Source: Bacteroidota bacterium
Lineage (GTDB): Bacteria; Bacteroidota; Bacteroidia; B-17B0; Aurantibacillaceae
DNA length: 6,402 nucleotides
Direction: 5' to 3'
Assembly (NCBI GenBank): GCA_947474485.1
Contig: CANJJP010000098.1
Location: forward strand, 1 to 6,402
Position numbers and translations under genes: made by a program
Notes under the pieces: model-generated
Seen by the model: only the letters and a program-made list of their open reading frames with translations
What the model was told of the DNA's origin: nothing
Databases searched by the model: none
Part shown: positions 6,041-6,402 of the stretch, piece by piece
Layout of the letters: each line of letters opens with the position of its first letter
Position numbering within the stretch: the first letter of the stretch is position 1

Positions 6041-6058
6041 TTATGGAAAAATCCATAA
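6041..6058. promoter_or_regulatory. 7-bp dyad TTATGGA-N4-TCCATAA
   Basis: TTATGGA (6041-6047) and TCCATAA (6052-6058) form a perfect dyad around AAAA. On neither strand is it followed by a T run, so it is not a terminator. Its place in the leader or promoter of the giant gene suggests an operator or RNA hairpin. Confidence 0.45.
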
Positions 6059-6076
6059 AAAAGGTGCAAAAAGGTG
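6058..6076. repeat. AAAAAGGTG direct repeat, 10-bp period
   Basis: AAAAAGGTG occurs at 6058-6066 and 6068-6076, separated by one C, putting the copies one helical turn apart. It abuts the dyad at 6041-6058. The A runs could bend the DNA; a regulator site is possible. Confidence 0.5.
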
Positions 6077-6094
6077 TTAAATCTAGGTTCTATC

Positions 6095-6123
6095 TATTAA
6101 CTAATTGAGCAAATATGTTAATA
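6095..6123 (-). repeat. A/T-rich dyad after the right-edge gene
   Basis: TATTAAC (6095-6101) and GTTAATA (6117-6123) form a perfect 7-bp dyad with a 15-base spacer, just after the stop codon at 6129-6127. No T run follows on the minus strand, so it is a poor terminator candidate. Read-through from the right-edge gene into the giant gene is therefore possible. Confidence 0.35.
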
Positions 6124-6126
6124 TTT

Positions 6127-6402
6127 TTAAGTTCCAAATTTCACACTACCACCTTTTCCAAACAAACGAAGCGCAATTTCTTTACCTACACCTGTATTTT
6201 CTGTGAAAATAATTTTGGAATCTCTTACAAGCACAGTGCCATTTGAGCCAATAACATTTATTACTGCAATGTAGTTTTTGCCTTTTTTATCAAAAGTAAC
6301 AAGTGCTTTAGGGATTTTTGTATCCTCGCTTAGTTCGATGTTACAATCTTTAATGTCTTCCATTATTTCTTTCACCATTTCATTATCTTGTAAACCGCTA
6401 AA
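6127..6402 (-). CDS. Unrecognised protein, 5' end probably beyond the window
   Basis: The minus-strand frame is open from the right edge (reading FSGLQDNEMVKEIMED...) to a TAA at 6129-6127, 91 codons before the stop. An internal ATG at 6378 would give 83 residues, but the codons before it are in frame and protein-like, so this is more likely the C-terminal part of a longer protein. It shows alternating strands (KALVTFDKKGKNYIAVINVI, GTVLVRDSKIIF), a helix GVGKEIALRLF, and a glycine-rich end GKGGSVKFGT. There is no membrane segment or signal peptide. I do not recognise the family. It lies 119 bases upstream of the giant gene on the same strand. Confidence 0.7.
   Translation of the reverse strand, partial: FSGLQDNEMVKEIMEDIKDCNIELSEDTKIPKALVTFDKKGKNYIAVINVIGSNGTVLVRDSKIIFTENTGVGKEIALRLFGKGGSVKFGT

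Noticed and set aside
6041..6058. Intrinsic terminator of the right-edge gene
   Set aside because: The dyad has no T run on the minus strand after it, and it lies about 70 bases from the stop codon.

Overview
The window is AT-rich DNA that most likely comes from a member of the Bacteroidota (Flavobacteriales/Sphingobacteriales type). Evidence for this: the START-like domain at 533-1537 belongs to a family I know mainly from that phylum; the run of a DUF4175-like giant protein, a small GHKL ATPase and YbeY is an arrangement I recall from Bacteroidota genomes; YbeY carries the GYKD variant of its metal motif; the tRNA lacks an encoded CCA; and no start codon is preceded by a good Shine-Dalgarno sequence. 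Family names come from recognising the protein sequences, not from a database search.

Layout. Positions 1-532 are almost gene-free: a possible 5' fragment of a minus-strand gene leaving the left edge, short direct repeats, and one tRNA with anticodon CAT (248-321, minus) followed by a strong intrinsic terminator. Positions 533-1537 (plus) encode a 334-residue protein with a long lysine/alanine/proline tail, like a bacterial histone-H1-like protein, fused to a C-terminal START-like domain. It converges on a minus-strand group transcribed from right to left: a 1132-residue membrane-anchored coiled-coil protein (6007-2609), a 136-residue RsbW-type ATP-binding protein (2596-2186, 12 bases downstream), and YbeY (1977-1555). 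At the right edge is the 3' part of an unrecognised minus-strand gene (6402-6127).

How the parts fit. The DUF4175-like gene and the ATPase are close enough to be one transcript. Between the ATPase and ybeY lies a 160-bp imperfect palindrome (1998-2157): a 22-bp outer inverted repeat and an inner A/T-flanked hairpin share exactly the same dyad axis. Several of the mismatches become G-U pairs in the direction of transcription. It could be a terminator/attenuator or a small foldback element. The terminator of the START-domain gene lies inside the last codons of ybeY, so the two genes share their 3' ends.

I see no CRISPR array, recognised transposase, defence gene or complete mobile element. The most unusual points are the histone-H1-like/START fusion, the 160-bp coaxial palindrome, and the dense set of dyads in front of the DUF4175-like gene. 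The rest looks like ordinary chromosomal housekeeping sequence.
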